Both the position numbers and the translations under genes were made by a program. Source: Bacteroidota bacterium (lineage in GTDB: Bacteria > Bacteroidota > Bacteroidia > Bacteroidales > Cfx3-03). Taken from it: a stretch of 55,600 bases of DNA. The stretch's first letter is position 1. Each line of letters begins with the position of its first letter. The stretch covers positions 944,644 to 1,000,243 of the forward strand of contig JACAUB010000001.1 in NCBI GenBank assembly GCA_013390605.1. The letters run 5' to 3'. The notes beneath the pieces were generated by a model that was not told the DNA's origin, did not search any database, and saw only the letters and a program-made list of their open reading frames with translations. Below are positions 1 through 8,914 of the stretch, in pieces.

Positions 1-1383
1 AGGGTTTTGTGGACCTACAGGGAATGTTCTTACTGGGTCTCCATGTTCAAATGCCGTATAGATGAACTCAGAATTCAGCATTCTGAAATCGGTATTTCCA
101 AAATGTACAATCTTGAAATTATGTCGTTTTAACTCAGAGAAAAGATGAATAGAATCAGGGTTGTTGATATCCACAAAGAAATTAAGATTATAACTTAATT
201 GCCCCTCTGTCTTAATTCCATCTAACGTGGTAAATAATCCTTTTGGAAGCGACTCAAAAAGATCTTGTCCGTTAAATGGCCCTTTGTGAATGATAGCGGT
301 AATTTGTTTTGTAGGGCTTACCTGATATTTGAAATAGGGATTGAATTTTAATTTATTAAAGGTAAATGTAGATGCACTATCCACCTCATAATAATTCTCA
401 CCGATATGAATATGATAGTCCATTGTTCCCTTGTCAAAAAAGACATCCTGTGGCGATATTTTAGGATGATTTATGGTAAGGCCTGACATGGCCGCGCTGC
501 CTTCAAAATATAGAATGCCACCTGAAAGACGACAATTTTCCAAACTGAATTGTAAAGTGTCGAATCCAACCTTTGCTTGCCAACGCTGGTCTATATACGG
601 TATTTTAATTCTTTGGTCTTTTCCGGCGTATAGTTTAATCATCACATCGCGATCTAATGGATTTAACTTTCCTGAAAAGTTCCAAAGTGCTTTTTCTCCC
701 TTGTTTGTGACGATTGCATAGGAACGGAAAATTCGATCATCTATTTTAAGACTTGGAAGGCTAAAAGAGAATAGATTTCCCTCCATATTGGCCTGAATGG
801 AGAAGTTGGAAATATTTGTGGTTGATGGAATCTTTGAGAATACTGCATCCAGTAATCGATCATAGCGGCGGGCTAAATTAACCTGAGGGTCTTCAATTGT
901 ATCATCCTTGACACCTCTTTTCTCTAATAGAAACAGATAGTTTGTGTGGGTTGCATCTTTCTTTACCAGATTTATGTGGGTATCATTTACTTCCATCTCA
1001 CTGAATCCGATATGGAAACGAAGAAGCCGATAAATGCTTATGCTTGCTTTAACATTTTTTACTGTGAGTAAAGTGTCGCCATCATTTGGTTTAAGGCTGA
1101 TATCTCTAATTTTAATACCGGTTAGGCCATCAAAATGAAAGGATCCAATTTTTAATTCAGCGTTATATGCTTTATTAAATGATGATATCTTACTATTCAT
1201 GATGGACCTGGCTATAGGCCCTCTGAAAATAAGTAAAATCCCGATAATGAGAAAAAACAGAGCGGCTGCAATGATAGAGAACCGTTTTACTTGTTGCTTA
1301 TTTGGGAGTTTCTGCCTTATTTGTGGTGGCAATTTTTCCAAAAGATCATTAAAAGAGAGATGATTTGGTAATTTGATCCTCAT
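1..1383 (-). CDS. Peptidoglycan transglycosylase (GT51-type), N-terminal part, cut by window edge
   Basis: The reading frame is open from an ATG at 1383 to the left edge (461 codons, no stop), so the 3' part is missing. A cytoplasmic N-terminus of about 35 residues is followed by one membrane segment (RFSIIAAALFFLIIGILLIF), then a long periplasmic AsmA-like region of beta-rich sequence. The last visible residues, FEHGDPVRTFPVGPQNP, resemble the linker that precedes the catalytic domain in Bacteroidota biosynthetic transglycosylases of family GT51. I infer an inner-membrane enzyme that polymerises lipid II, with its glycosyltransferase domain beyond the window. It is divergent from dnaE. The catalytic motif itself is not visible, so the family call rests on this linker and the AsmA-like architecture. 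Confidence 0.6.
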   Translation of the reverse strand, partial: MRIKLPNHLSFNDLLEKLPPQIRQKLPNKQQVKRFSIIAAALFFLIIGILLIFRGPIARSIMNSKISSFNKAYNAELKIGSFHFDGLTGIKIRDISLKPNDGDTLLTVKNVKASISIYRLLRFHIGFSEMEVNDTHINLVKKDATHTNYLFLLEKRGVKDDTIEDPQVNLARRYDRLLDAVFSKIPSTTNISNFSIQANMEGNLFSFSLPSLKIDDRIFRSYAIVTNKGEKALWNFSGKLNPLDRDVMIKLYAGKDQRIKIPYIDQRWQAKVGFDTLQFSLENCRLSGGILYFEGSAAMSGLTINHPKISPQDVFFDKGTMDYHIHIGENYYEVDSASTFTFNKLKFNPYFKYQVSPTKQITAIIHKGPFNGQDLFESLPKGLFTTLDGIKTEGQLSYNLNFFVDINNPDSIHLFSELKRHNFKIVHFGNTDFRMLNSEFIYTAFEHGDPVRTFPVGPQNP

Positions 1384-1755
1384 GAGTGTTTGTTTTGTGC
1401 AAATTTGGAACTTAAAATAAAGTACTCAGTGATTTTTAGAACTTTTAACAAAAAAAACAGAATCACCGATTTGTAATGTTTCAATTTTCCCCACTATTGA
1501 TACAAAACAGGTTCTATTTCGTGATATCGAAGAAAAAAGATACAAGGATCAATAGCATAAATTGAAATAGTACTCATTGAAGTTTAAGTTGAGATTTTTT
1601 ATAAAGATACGCATTCAACATTGTCAATCAGCAGATTGTTTAATAAAATTCTTTTATTCACAACTTTTCAACAGTTGTTTATTCTCCCCCTTAAATTGTC
1701 GTAATTTTACAAATTCGATGGATGAATTTAGTCTATCTGTAAGTAATTGATATAC
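1384..1755. other. Divergent intergenic region before dnaE
   Basis: This AT-rich 372-bp spacer lies between the divergent transglycosylase and dnaE genes. On the plus strand TAATTTTA at 1702-1709 fits the Bacteroidota -7 element and would place a dnaE start site near 1715, but no clear -33 TTTG lies at the right distance. TTATTCACA at 1654-1662 matches the DnaA-box pattern TTATNCACA, but it is a single copy. I see no RNA gene or small ORF. Confidence 0.4.
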
Positions 1756-4700
1756 ATGTCTGAGTTTACACATTTACACGTTCACACGCAATATTCAATC
1801 CTTGATGGTGCTGCTAGTATCAAGGGATTGATTTCAAAAGTTAAGAAAACGGGGATGAATGCCCTCGCGATAACCGACCATGGAAACATGTATGGTGTTC
1901 TTGACTTTGTTAATGAAGCAAAGAAACAGGGAATTAAACCGATTATTGGTTGCGAGGTATATGTTACGGATCGCTCCAGATTCGATAAAGGAGGCAAAGA
2001 TGATCGTAGTGGATTCCATTTAATTTTATTGGCTAAAAACTTTGAAGGATATAAAAATCTATCCCGATTAGTCTCACAAGGATTTACTGAAGGCTTTTAT
2101 TATACACCCCGGATCGATTATGATCTGCTTCGCAAGCATAGCGAAGGACTTATAGCAAGTACCGCTTGCTTAGGTGGTCATTTACCTAAAACGATTACAC
2201 GATTTAATCAACCTGTAGCTAATGGCGATTATTCAAATTATAATTTTAATTTAGAAAAGGCAGAGGAGATCCTTCAACGGTTTATTGAGATTTTCAAAGA
2301 TGATATCTATCTGGAACTACAGAACCATGGCTATAAGGAACAGGTTATGGTCAATTATGGAATGAAAGTTCTGGCCGAAAAGTATAATCTTAAGTTAATT
2401 GCCACTAACGATGTTCATTACATCAATAAAGACGATTTCGATGCACACAATATTCTTATTTGTCTAAATACAGGTAAGGATGTTGATGATACCGAAGGGA
2501 TGCATTACACGGGTAATGAGTTTCTCAAAACACCTGAAGAGATGGCTGAAACGTTTAAGGATTTTCCTGAGGCGTTATCAAATACACAGCATATCGTTGA
2601 AAAAGTTGAGTCGTTTGAAATTACCCGTGATGTTTTATTACCTGTCTTTCCGATCCCCGAAGGGTTTGAAACGGAGTATGATTATCTCGAACATCTGGCC
2701 TGGGAAGGAGCTCGCCTCCGTTGGCCTGATATGGAAGAGCGACCTGAGGTTAAGGAACGTATGGATTTTGAGCTTGCCACCATTAAATGGATGGGCTTTC
2801 CGGGATACTTTTTAATTGTATGGGATTTTATTCTGGAAGCAAGGAAGATGGGGGTGCGTGTAGGACCGGGACGTGGTTCTGCTGCCGGTTCTGCTGTTGC
2901 TTATTGCCTTTCAATTACAAATATTGACCCGATTAAGTATAAACTACTGTTCGAACGATTCTTAAATCCTGAACGTATATCCATGCCCGATGTCGATATC
3001 GACTTTGATGATGAGGGGCGTGGAAGAGTAATAGAATATGTTATTGGGAAATATGGGAAAGATAGAGTAGCTCAGATTATCACCTTTGGTTCAATGGCTG
3101 CCCGGTCGGCTATTCGAGATGTGGCACGTGTGTTGAAACTGCCTTTAACAGAGGCTGATCGGTTGGCAAAGTTGATTCCTGAAGGACCAAAAGTATCCTT
3201 GGAATCAGCCTTTAATGATGTACCCGAGCTAAAACAAGCAAAGGCTTCTGGCGAACCGCTTGTTCAAAAGACATTGAGTCTGGCATTAACTCTTGAAGGG
3301 TCAATTCGTAATGTGGGGGTGCATGCCTGTGGCGTTATCATTGGTCCTGAAGATTTAAAAAACTTTGTTCCACTAAGTATCGCGAAGGACTCAGACATGC
3401 CGGTTACCCAGTTTGAAGGCAAATTAGTAGAGTCGGTAGGCTTGCTCAAGATGGACTTCCTGGGATTAAAAACGCTTTCTATTATTAATGATACCCTTAT
3501 CAATATTAAACATCATCATGTTTTAGATTTTGATATTGACACCTTAGTTCCTGACGATAAGAAAACATTTGAGCTATTTAGCAGGGGAGAGACGACAGCT
3601 GTATTCCAGTTTGAGTCTCCCGGAATGAAAAAATATCTTGCAGAGTTAAAGCCCGACAGGTTTGAGGATATTATAGCAATGAATGCACTTTATCGTCCGG
3701 GACCTATTCAATACATCCCCAATTTTATTGATCGTAAATTTGGTCGTGAAAAAATTGAATATGCCAATCCCGTGATGGAAGAATACCTGGCCGATACTTA
3801 TGGTATCACGGTTTATCAGGAACAGGTTATGCTCCTTTCGCAAGCTCTGGCCGGATTTACAAAAGGGCAAGCCGATAAGCTTCGTAAAGCCATGGGAAAG
3901 AAGCTTATCGCTGTGATGAATGAGCTAAAAGACAAATTCATTAAAGGGTGTATGGCAAATGGAATGGAGAAGGAACCTGTTGAACGGATTTGGAGCGATT
4001 GGGAATCTTTTGCCGAATATGCTTTTAATAAATCACACTCAACTTGTTATTCGTATGTTGCCTATCAAACAGCATATCTAAAGGCTCATTACCCTGCTGA
4101 ATTTATGGCGGCCAACTTAACGCACAATCTAAGTGATATTAAGGAGATTGCGTTTTTGATTGATGAGTGTAAACAGATGAAGATTCCGGTTTTAGGTCCG
4201 GATGTAAATGAGTCGATGCATAAGTTTACCGTTAATAAAAAAGAAGAAATCCGGTTTGGGTTAGGTGCCGTAAAAGGTGTTGGAGAAGCTGCTGTGGAGT
4301 CATTAGTTGACGAACGCGAAGCTAACGGTCCATTTACATCGATCTTCGATTTTGTTAAACGTATTAATCTCAGAGCTTGTAACCGTCGATCACTTGAAGC
4401 CATGGCCATGGCCGGTGCATTTGATAATCTCGGAAATGTTCATAGAGCACAGTTTTTCTATGTAGATAAAGACAACTCTTCATTTATCGAAAAGCTGATT
4501 AAATATGGTACGAATTATCAAACCAGCCTTAGTTCATCGCAAGCTTCTTTATTTGGTGATTTGGGAACCGAAATGTCTATCCCTGATCCGGAACTTCCAA
4601 AATGCGAACCCTGGACAAAACTGGAACAATTAAATAAAGAACTTGAAGTGACAGGTTTTTATATTTCAGGTCATCCATTGGATGATTATGATGTTGAAAT

Positions 4701-5262
4701 AAAAAACTTTACAAATATTCAGATTGCCGAATTTAAGGATGATTTTAAACCCTTTCTTGGTCGGGAATTAACTATTGCCGGTATCGTTTCGAATGTTGAA
4801 CATAGAACAACAAAAACCAATAAACCTTTTGGTGCGTTTAACATTGAAGACAAGAGTGGAATGATGCGGGTAGTGCTCTTCTCAGATGATTATCTGAATT
4901 TTAAACAGTATATGATGAACGAGACACCACTGCTCATCAAAGCTAAAATTGCAAACCGATTTAAACAGGAGGATAATTTTGAATTTAAAGTTTCATCCAT
5001 GCAATTGCTTTCTGATGTGTTGGATAAGCAGGTAAGGGCTATCACTGTTTTAACCGCCTATGAGGATGTTACCGAAGATTATATGACATATATCACCGAT
5101 TTAATGTCAAAGAACCGAGGCAATACATCCTTGAAATTTCTTATTTTTGATGCTTCGGAAAAGACAACGGTTGAAATGTTATCGACCAGAATAAAGATTC
5201 AAACCTCGGATGTTTTGCGAGAGTTACAACAAAAAGGTATAAAATTCAGACTGATAGCATAA
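1756..5262 (+). CDS. dnaE: DNA polymerase III subunit alpha
   Basis: Replicative DNA polymerase catalytic subunit, 1168 residues from the ATG at 1756. A TTG at 1747 in the same frame would add three residues, but MSEFTHLHVHTQYS is the family-typical start. The N-terminal PHP domain carries HLHVHTQYSILDG and ITDHGNMYG. The polymerase active site shows GPGRGSAAGS and the acidic triad in MPDVDIDFDDEGR (around 412-424). The middle contains the fingers and (HhH)2 region, and residues about 1000-1090 form the OB fold (ELTIAGIVSNVEHR). Length is normal for DnaE-type alpha subunits. trxA follows 57 bp later on the same strand. No irregularities were seen. Confidence 0.97.
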   Translation: MSEFTHLHVHTQYSILDGAASIKGLISKVKKTGMNALAITDHGNMYGVLDFVNEAKKQGIKPIIGCEVYVTDRSRFDKGGKDDRSGFHLILLAKNFEGYKNLSRLVSQGFTEGFYYTPRIDYDLLRKHSEGLIASTACLGGHLPKTITRFNQPVANGDYSNYNFNLEKAEEILQRFIEIFKDDIYLELQNHGYKEQVMVNYGMKVLAEKYNLKLIATNDVHYINKDDFDAHNILICLNTGKDVDDTEGMHYTGNEFLKTPEEMAETFKDFPEALSNTQHIVEKVESFEITRDVLLPVFPIPEGFETEYDYLEHLAWEGARLRWPDMEERPEVKERMDFELATIKWMGFPGYFLIVWDFILEARKMGVRVGPGRGSAAGSAVAYCLSITNIDPIKYKLLFERFLNPERISMPDVDIDFDDEGRGRVIEYVIGKYGKDRVAQIITFGSMAARSAIRDVARVLKLPLTEADRLAKLIPEGPKVSLESAFNDVPELKQAKASGEPLVQKTLSLALTLEGSIRNVGVHACGVIIGPEDLKNFVPLSIAKDSDMPVTQFEGKLVESVGLLKMDFLGLKTLSIINDTLINIKHHHVLDFDIDTLVPDDKKTFELFSRGETTAVFQFESPGMKKYLAELKPDRFEDIIAMNALYRPGPIQYIPNFIDRKFGREKIEYANPVMEEYLADTYGITVYQEQVMLLSQALAGFTKGQADKLRKAMGKKLIAVMNELKDKFIKGCMANGMEKEPVERIWSDWESFAEYAFNKSHSTCYSYVAYQTAYLKAHYPAEFMAANLTHNLSDIKEIAFLIDECKQMKIPVLGPDVNESMHKFTVNKKEEIRFGLGAVKGVGEAAVESLVDEREANGPFTSIFDFVKRINLRACNRRSLEAMAMAGAFDNLGNVHRAQFFYVDKDNSSFIEKLIKYGTNYQTSLSSSQASLFGDLGTEMSIPDPELPKCEPWTKLEQLNKELEVTGFYISGHPLDDYDVEIKNFTNIQIAEFKDDFKPFLGRELTIAGIVSNVEHRTTKTNKPFGAFNIEDKSGMMRVVLFSDDYLNFKQYMMNETPLLIKAKIANRFKQEDNFEFKVSSMQLLSDVLDKQVRAITVLTAYEDVTEDYMTYITDLMSKNRGNTSLKFLIFDASEKTTVEMLSTRIKIQTSDVLRELQQKGIKFRLIA

Positions 5263-5319
5263 ACATTTTTTAAAATACATTGTTCTTAAAACTATTACAA
5301 ACAGTTTAAAATCAAAATT

Positions 5320-5637
5320 ATGGCTTTAGAATTCACAGATGCTAATTTCGAAGAATTAGTAGTTAAGTCAGACAAACCAGTTATTGTTGACCTATGGGCA
5401 GAATGGTGTGGTCCTTGTCGTATGCTAACGCCACTCATTGAAGAGATGGCCAAAGAATATGAAGGTCGTGCGGTTATTGGAAAATTGAATGTAGACGATA
5501 ACCCCGAAGTTACTGCCAAGTTTGGCGTTCGTAATATTCCTACAGTTCTATACTTTAAAGGTGGAGAAGTTGCTGATAAACAAGTTGGCGCTGTTCCAAA
5601 ATCTGCTTTGGTTGCTAAGCTTGAAAAGCTTTTCTAA
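5320..5637 (+). CDS. trxA: Thioredoxin
   Basis: A 105-residue thioredoxin covering the whole fold. The redox motif WCGPC has its cysteines at residues 30 and 33, and the cis-proline segment NIPTVLYFKGGE is present. It has no signal peptide, so it is a cytoplasmic general disulfide reductase using thioredoxin reductase. It lies 57 bp after dnaE, possibly co-transcribed, and ends at a strong bidirectional terminator (5660-5712) that separates it from the convergent peptidase gene. Confidence 0.97.
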   Translation: MALEFTDANFEELVVKSDKPVIVDLWAEWCGPCRMLTPLIEEMAKEYEGRAVIGKLNVDDNPEVTAKFGVRNIPTVLYFKGGEVADKQVGAVPKSALVAKLEKLF

Positions 5638-5659
5638 TAACCTTTTTCTATTTACATTC

Positions 5660-5712
5660 AATAACAAGAGATCCTTTCTTTGATATTTTCAAAGAAAGGA
5701 TCTCTTGTTATT
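5660..5712. terminator. Bidirectional intrinsic terminator between trxA and S8 peptidase
   Basis: Perfect 24-bp inverted repeat with arms at 5660-5683 and 5689-5712 and loop TATTT. A T-rich stretch follows on the plus side (TTATTTTCC), and the minus side also continues into T-rich sequence. It lies between the stop codons of two convergent genes, the classic position for a shared terminator. Confidence 0.9.
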
Positions 5713-5720
5713 TTCCATTA

Positions 5721-7367
5721 TTAACCCTTGATAATCTTTTCGATAGCCATCTCACTTCCACCCATTACTCTTAAAAGATAAATTCCTGATTTAAGTGTAT
5801 CGCCAATAGAGATTGTCTTTTCGGGGATGATATGTGTTTGTCTTTCAATAAGCTTTCCAGAAATAGAGTAGATCTCTATGGTCCAGTCTAATATTGAATT
5901 ATTCATAATGATCAGATCGAATTTATCTTTTGATGGATTGGGTGTAACAATGAAGGAGGGTTTGGACGCAATTACTTTTTCTTTCTTCTTTAAAAACAGG
6001 TGAGCCTTATAAAAATTGGCAATACCAAATCCCATCTGATCTGTAGGGGTACTACTTTTTGATGCAGTGATTCGCAAGGCTTTTAGCAGATCATAATTTG
6101 AAGCAGATGGATTTCCCTGCCATAAACAAGCACATAATCCGGCTATTAGTGGTGTTGAGAATGATGTTCCATTTCCGGTAATCAGTGTATTAGTTGATGG
6201 GTTGGCCAATACTGTTCCATAGCCTGTAGCTGCAATATCTGGTTTTATTCGTCCATCAGCACTTGGTCCATATGATGAAAATGAAGCAGAAGTTCCTGCT
6301 GTATTTACAGCACCTACAGTTAAAACACTATCAACATCAGCAGGAGCAATTATTTTTTTCCATTTTGTTGTCCCTTCATTCCCAGCAGCATTTACAACTA
6401 AAATTCCTCTTTCTGTAGCCTTCTCTGCAGCTCTGCTTATTAAAGTTGTCTTTCCATTTAGCTGATCGATTGTATAGTTTGATGATGCATAGGGTGAATC
6501 GAATTCAAAATATCCTAATGACGAACTAATGATATCGACACCTACACTATCTGCAAATATAGCTCCTGCGGCCCAATTATATTCTTCTAATGGATACTCT
6601 GCTTTTGCATCTTCGGTCCTGATTAACCAGTAATCGGCCTCTGGGGCTGTTCCTATTTGCGTTGAATTTAGGTTTCCTGTAAGTAAGGAGAGAACCTCAG
6701 TACCATGTGAATCATCAAGGGAGGTTAGAAAGTTACCGTTTTTTGAGAAATCTTTTACACCTTTTAGATGCCCACTCTTGCGTAAATTGTCAAATACAGA
6801 AAGATCATATAGGTTTTTAAATCCATCATCAAGAACTGCAATGGTCATTCCCTGTCCAAGATAACCTTGATTATGGAGTAGGTTTCCATTGATCTGCTCA
6901 ATCTGTGATTTGGCCATACCATAATCTACAGCTTGTGACGATTTCTTTGTAAATAAATTTGTTAATGTCTCATTTTTGAAAAGCGTCTTAATATTCCCGG
7001 ATTTATATGTGGGCAGCGGTCCTAATGATTCAATTTTAGCAACACATGAAAGTGTTTGAATACTATTCAACTTATCAGGAGTTGTTTGAATAACAACGGC
7101 ATTAAACCATTTTACTTCAAGCCTGATTTTAATTCCAAGGTCCTCTATACTCTTTTTATAGAAATAGGTAATAGGGAGATCTGTTGAGTTGATTTTTATC
7201 TTTTGTCGTTGTCTTCTTTCTATTGCTTTTTGTGAAAGAAATTCTTCAGGATGCGAAATAGTGTATGTAGAGTTGTTTTTATCTTTAAAAGTAACGACAT
7301 AGAAGTTTTGTTGGGCGTTAGCCACTAACGTAATCAAAGCGATGAAAATGAGTAAAACGAATCGCAT
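5721..7367 (-). CDS. Secreted S8 (subtilisin-like) serine peptidase with T9SS sorting domain
   Basis: 548 residues. The signal peptide (MRFVLLIFIALITLVANAQQ) is followed by a propeptide-like region to about 150. The peptidase S8 domain has catalytic Asp180 (AVLDDGF), His221 (DDSHGTEV), Asn330 (NAAGNEG) and Ser402 (NGTSFSTPLIAG). The last 75 residues, starting FIVTPNPSKDKFDL and ending GIYLLRVMGGSEMAIEKIIKG, match a type A C-terminal sorting domain, which marks export through the type IX system to the surface or medium. It lies 60 bp downstream of the metallophosphoesterase on the same strand. Substrate unknown. All catalytic residues are intact. Confidence 0.93.
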   Translation of the reverse strand: MRFVLLIFIALITLVANAQQNFYVVTFKDKNNSTYTISHPEEFLSQKAIERRQRQKIKINSTDLPITYFYKKSIEDLGIKIRLEVKWFNAVVIQTTPDKLNSIQTLSCVAKIESLGPLPTYKSGNIKTLFKNETLTNLFTKKSSQAVDYGMAKSQIEQINGNLLHNQGYLGQGMTIAVLDDGFKNLYDLSVFDNLRKSGHLKGVKDFSKNGNFLTSLDDSHGTEVLSLLTGNLNSTQIGTAPEADYWLIRTEDAKAEYPLEEYNWAAGAIFADSVGVDIISSSLGYFEFDSPYASSNYTIDQLNGKTTLISRAAEKATERGILVVNAAGNEGTTKWKKIIAPADVDSVLTVGAVNTAGTSASFSSYGPSADGRIKPDIAATGYGTVLANPSTNTLITGNGTSFSTPLIAGLCACLWQGNPSASNYDLLKALRITASKSSTPTDQMGFGIANFYKAHLFLKKKEKVIASKPSFIVTPNPSKDKFDLIIMNNSILDWTIEIYSISGKLIERQTHIIPEKTISIGDTLKSGIYLLRVMGGSEMAIEKIIKG

Positions 7368-7427
7368 ATTAACTAACCCAGTATTGGAATTTTGTTTGTA
7401 ATTATATCATTATAAATTACTTATTAT

Positions 7428-8723
7428 TTATTCTTTACTGCTTAATGTTATTAATGTTATTTCAGGATTCATTCCAATTCTGCCGGGATAACCAATATGT
7501 CCCAGTCCTCTGTTTACATACAAATATTGGGCCTTACCTGTCGAATTTTGTTTCTTATAAAGCCCTCCCCAATAATTATACATCCATTGTGCCGGACTAA
7601 ACCTAAACCATTTTGTTTCAAATCCCATTTGCATACCATGGGTATGTCCTGAAAGTGTAAGATCTATTGTTGGGAAATCTTTGCTTACTTCAGCCTCCCA
7701 ATGTGTTGGATCATGCGATAATAATATGTTTACAGCGGCATTAGTGTGGCTTCCAATTGCTTTTATCATGTTCCCTTTATGACCGAATCGTTTTTTTACA
7801 CTCCAGTTTTCAACGCCGATAAGAAGAATGGAATCGTTCCCTTTGTGAATAAAGGAGCTTTCATTACGCATCAGTTTCCAGCCAATTTGTTTATAGAACC
7901 AGAAAAGCGTATCCATATTACGCTGTTTAGCAATGGAATCAGACCAACTTAAATAATCGCCATAATCGTGATTTCCCAAAATAGCATAGACACCCAGAGG
8001 CGCTTTTAATGATTTAAGCTCATCTTTAAAACGAAATGCTTCGTCGGATGTGAAGTTGACTAAGTCGCCAGTAAATAAAATGATATCAGGATATAGGTTG
8101 TTGATTTCTTTAATAGCTTGACGCAAAGGATGTTTTGATATCCAGCTACCTAAATGGATATCAGAAATCTGTACTATTCTTAATCCTTCAAACGATGGTG
8201 GCAGATTTGTTATTTTTACCTGTGCATCATAAACTTTAAACTGATAGACACCTATCAACATTCCATAGATCAAGATCACGAAAGTGAACAGCGAAAATTT
8301 TATACCATTATTAAACATCCATTTCTGGATGCGGGGATAATTATGCCCTTCGGATTTCCCGATTAATCTGAATATGTCTTTTATCAAAAGGAAAGGTACT
8401 GGAACTAATCGTGGGAGATAAATTATCAAAATAAGTCCCATGAAATAAGCCCGTAATGGCCCATACCATAAATCGAATGGAATGATTCGGGCAATAAGAA
8501 AGAAGATAAGTAACATTATGTCGGGGATCCAAAAGAACCGTAGTACAAATTTCCCCCATTTAGTAGTCGAACCTTTAAAAGACCACCACGAATATAACTC
8601 AATGCCAAAAATCAAAATCAATACAGGCATTCTGCCTGCATACTTTGGGAATTCAAAAGCCCCCGAGATAAAAATCAAAATGATAATCAGGGTAGAAACA
8701 GCTATTATGATTTTCTTTCTCAT
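7428..8723 (-). CDS. Membrane-anchored calcineurin-like metallophosphoesterase
   Basis: 431 residues. The first 165 hold four or five membrane segments, followed by a periplasmic or cytoplasmic metallophosphoesterase domain. Metal-binding motifs are all present: VQISDIHLG, LFTGDLVNF, AILGNHDYG, LLSHDP and LSGHTHGMQMG. The architecture resembles the YkuE/YaeI group, which acts on lipid-linked phosphates, but the substrate here cannot be read from sequence. Its ATG is preceded directly by a hairpin and T-run (8732-8768, minus sense) that also looks like the end of the upstream DUF4954 transcript, so expression may depend on read-through or on an own promoter I could not identify. Confidence 0.9.
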   Translation of the reverse strand: MRKKIIIAVSTLIIILIFISGAFEFPKYAGRMPVLILIFGIELYSWWSFKGSTTKWGKFVLRFFWIPDIMLLIFFLIARIIPFDLWYGPLRAYFMGLILIIYLPRLVPVPFLLIKDIFRLIGKSEGHNYPRIQKWMFNNGIKFSLFTFVILIYGMLIGVYQFKVYDAQVKITNLPPSFEGLRIVQISDIHLGSWISKHPLRQAIKEINNLYPDIILFTGDLVNFTSDEAFRFKDELKSLKAPLGVYAILGNHDYGDYLSWSDSIAKQRNMDTLFWFYKQIGWKLMRNESSFIHKGNDSILLIGVENWSVKKRFGHKGNMIKAIGSHTNAAVNILLSHDPTHWEAEVSKDFPTIDLTLSGHTHGMQMGFETKWFRFSPAQWMYNYWGGLYKKQNSTGKAQYLYVNRGLGHIGYPGRIGMNPEITLITLSSKE

Positions 8724-8731
8724 AAAAAAAT

Positions 8732-8768
8732 GGTGAAGAAAGTAATGTTTGTCATTACAACCTTCACC
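8732..8768 (-). terminator. Hairpin and T-run directly before the metallophosphoesterase start
   Basis: In minus sense GGTGAAG pairs with CTTCACC and the inner GTAATG pairs with CATTAC, followed by ATTTTTTT that abuts the ATG of the phosphoesterase (8723). It looks like a terminator for the upstream DUF4954 gene, or an attenuator whose U-tract overlaps the ribosome-binding region of the downstream gene. Confidence 0.6.
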
Positions 8769-8914
8769 AAATTTAGATTTTTTTTCGTTCAGTTTGTATT
8801 AAATTTTATTTTTAACCGCTCAATGATATGTTTATGTTTAAAATAATAGCATTCATCATGTTAAATGAACCTACAGTTTTCAGAATAGCATCATTTTTTT
8901 GCTTACAAACACAA

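Noticed and set aside
1654..1662. DnaA-box-like TTATTCACA before dnaE, as a sign of an origin
   Set aside because: Only one copy, no AT-rich unwinding array, and no dnaA or dnaN nearby.
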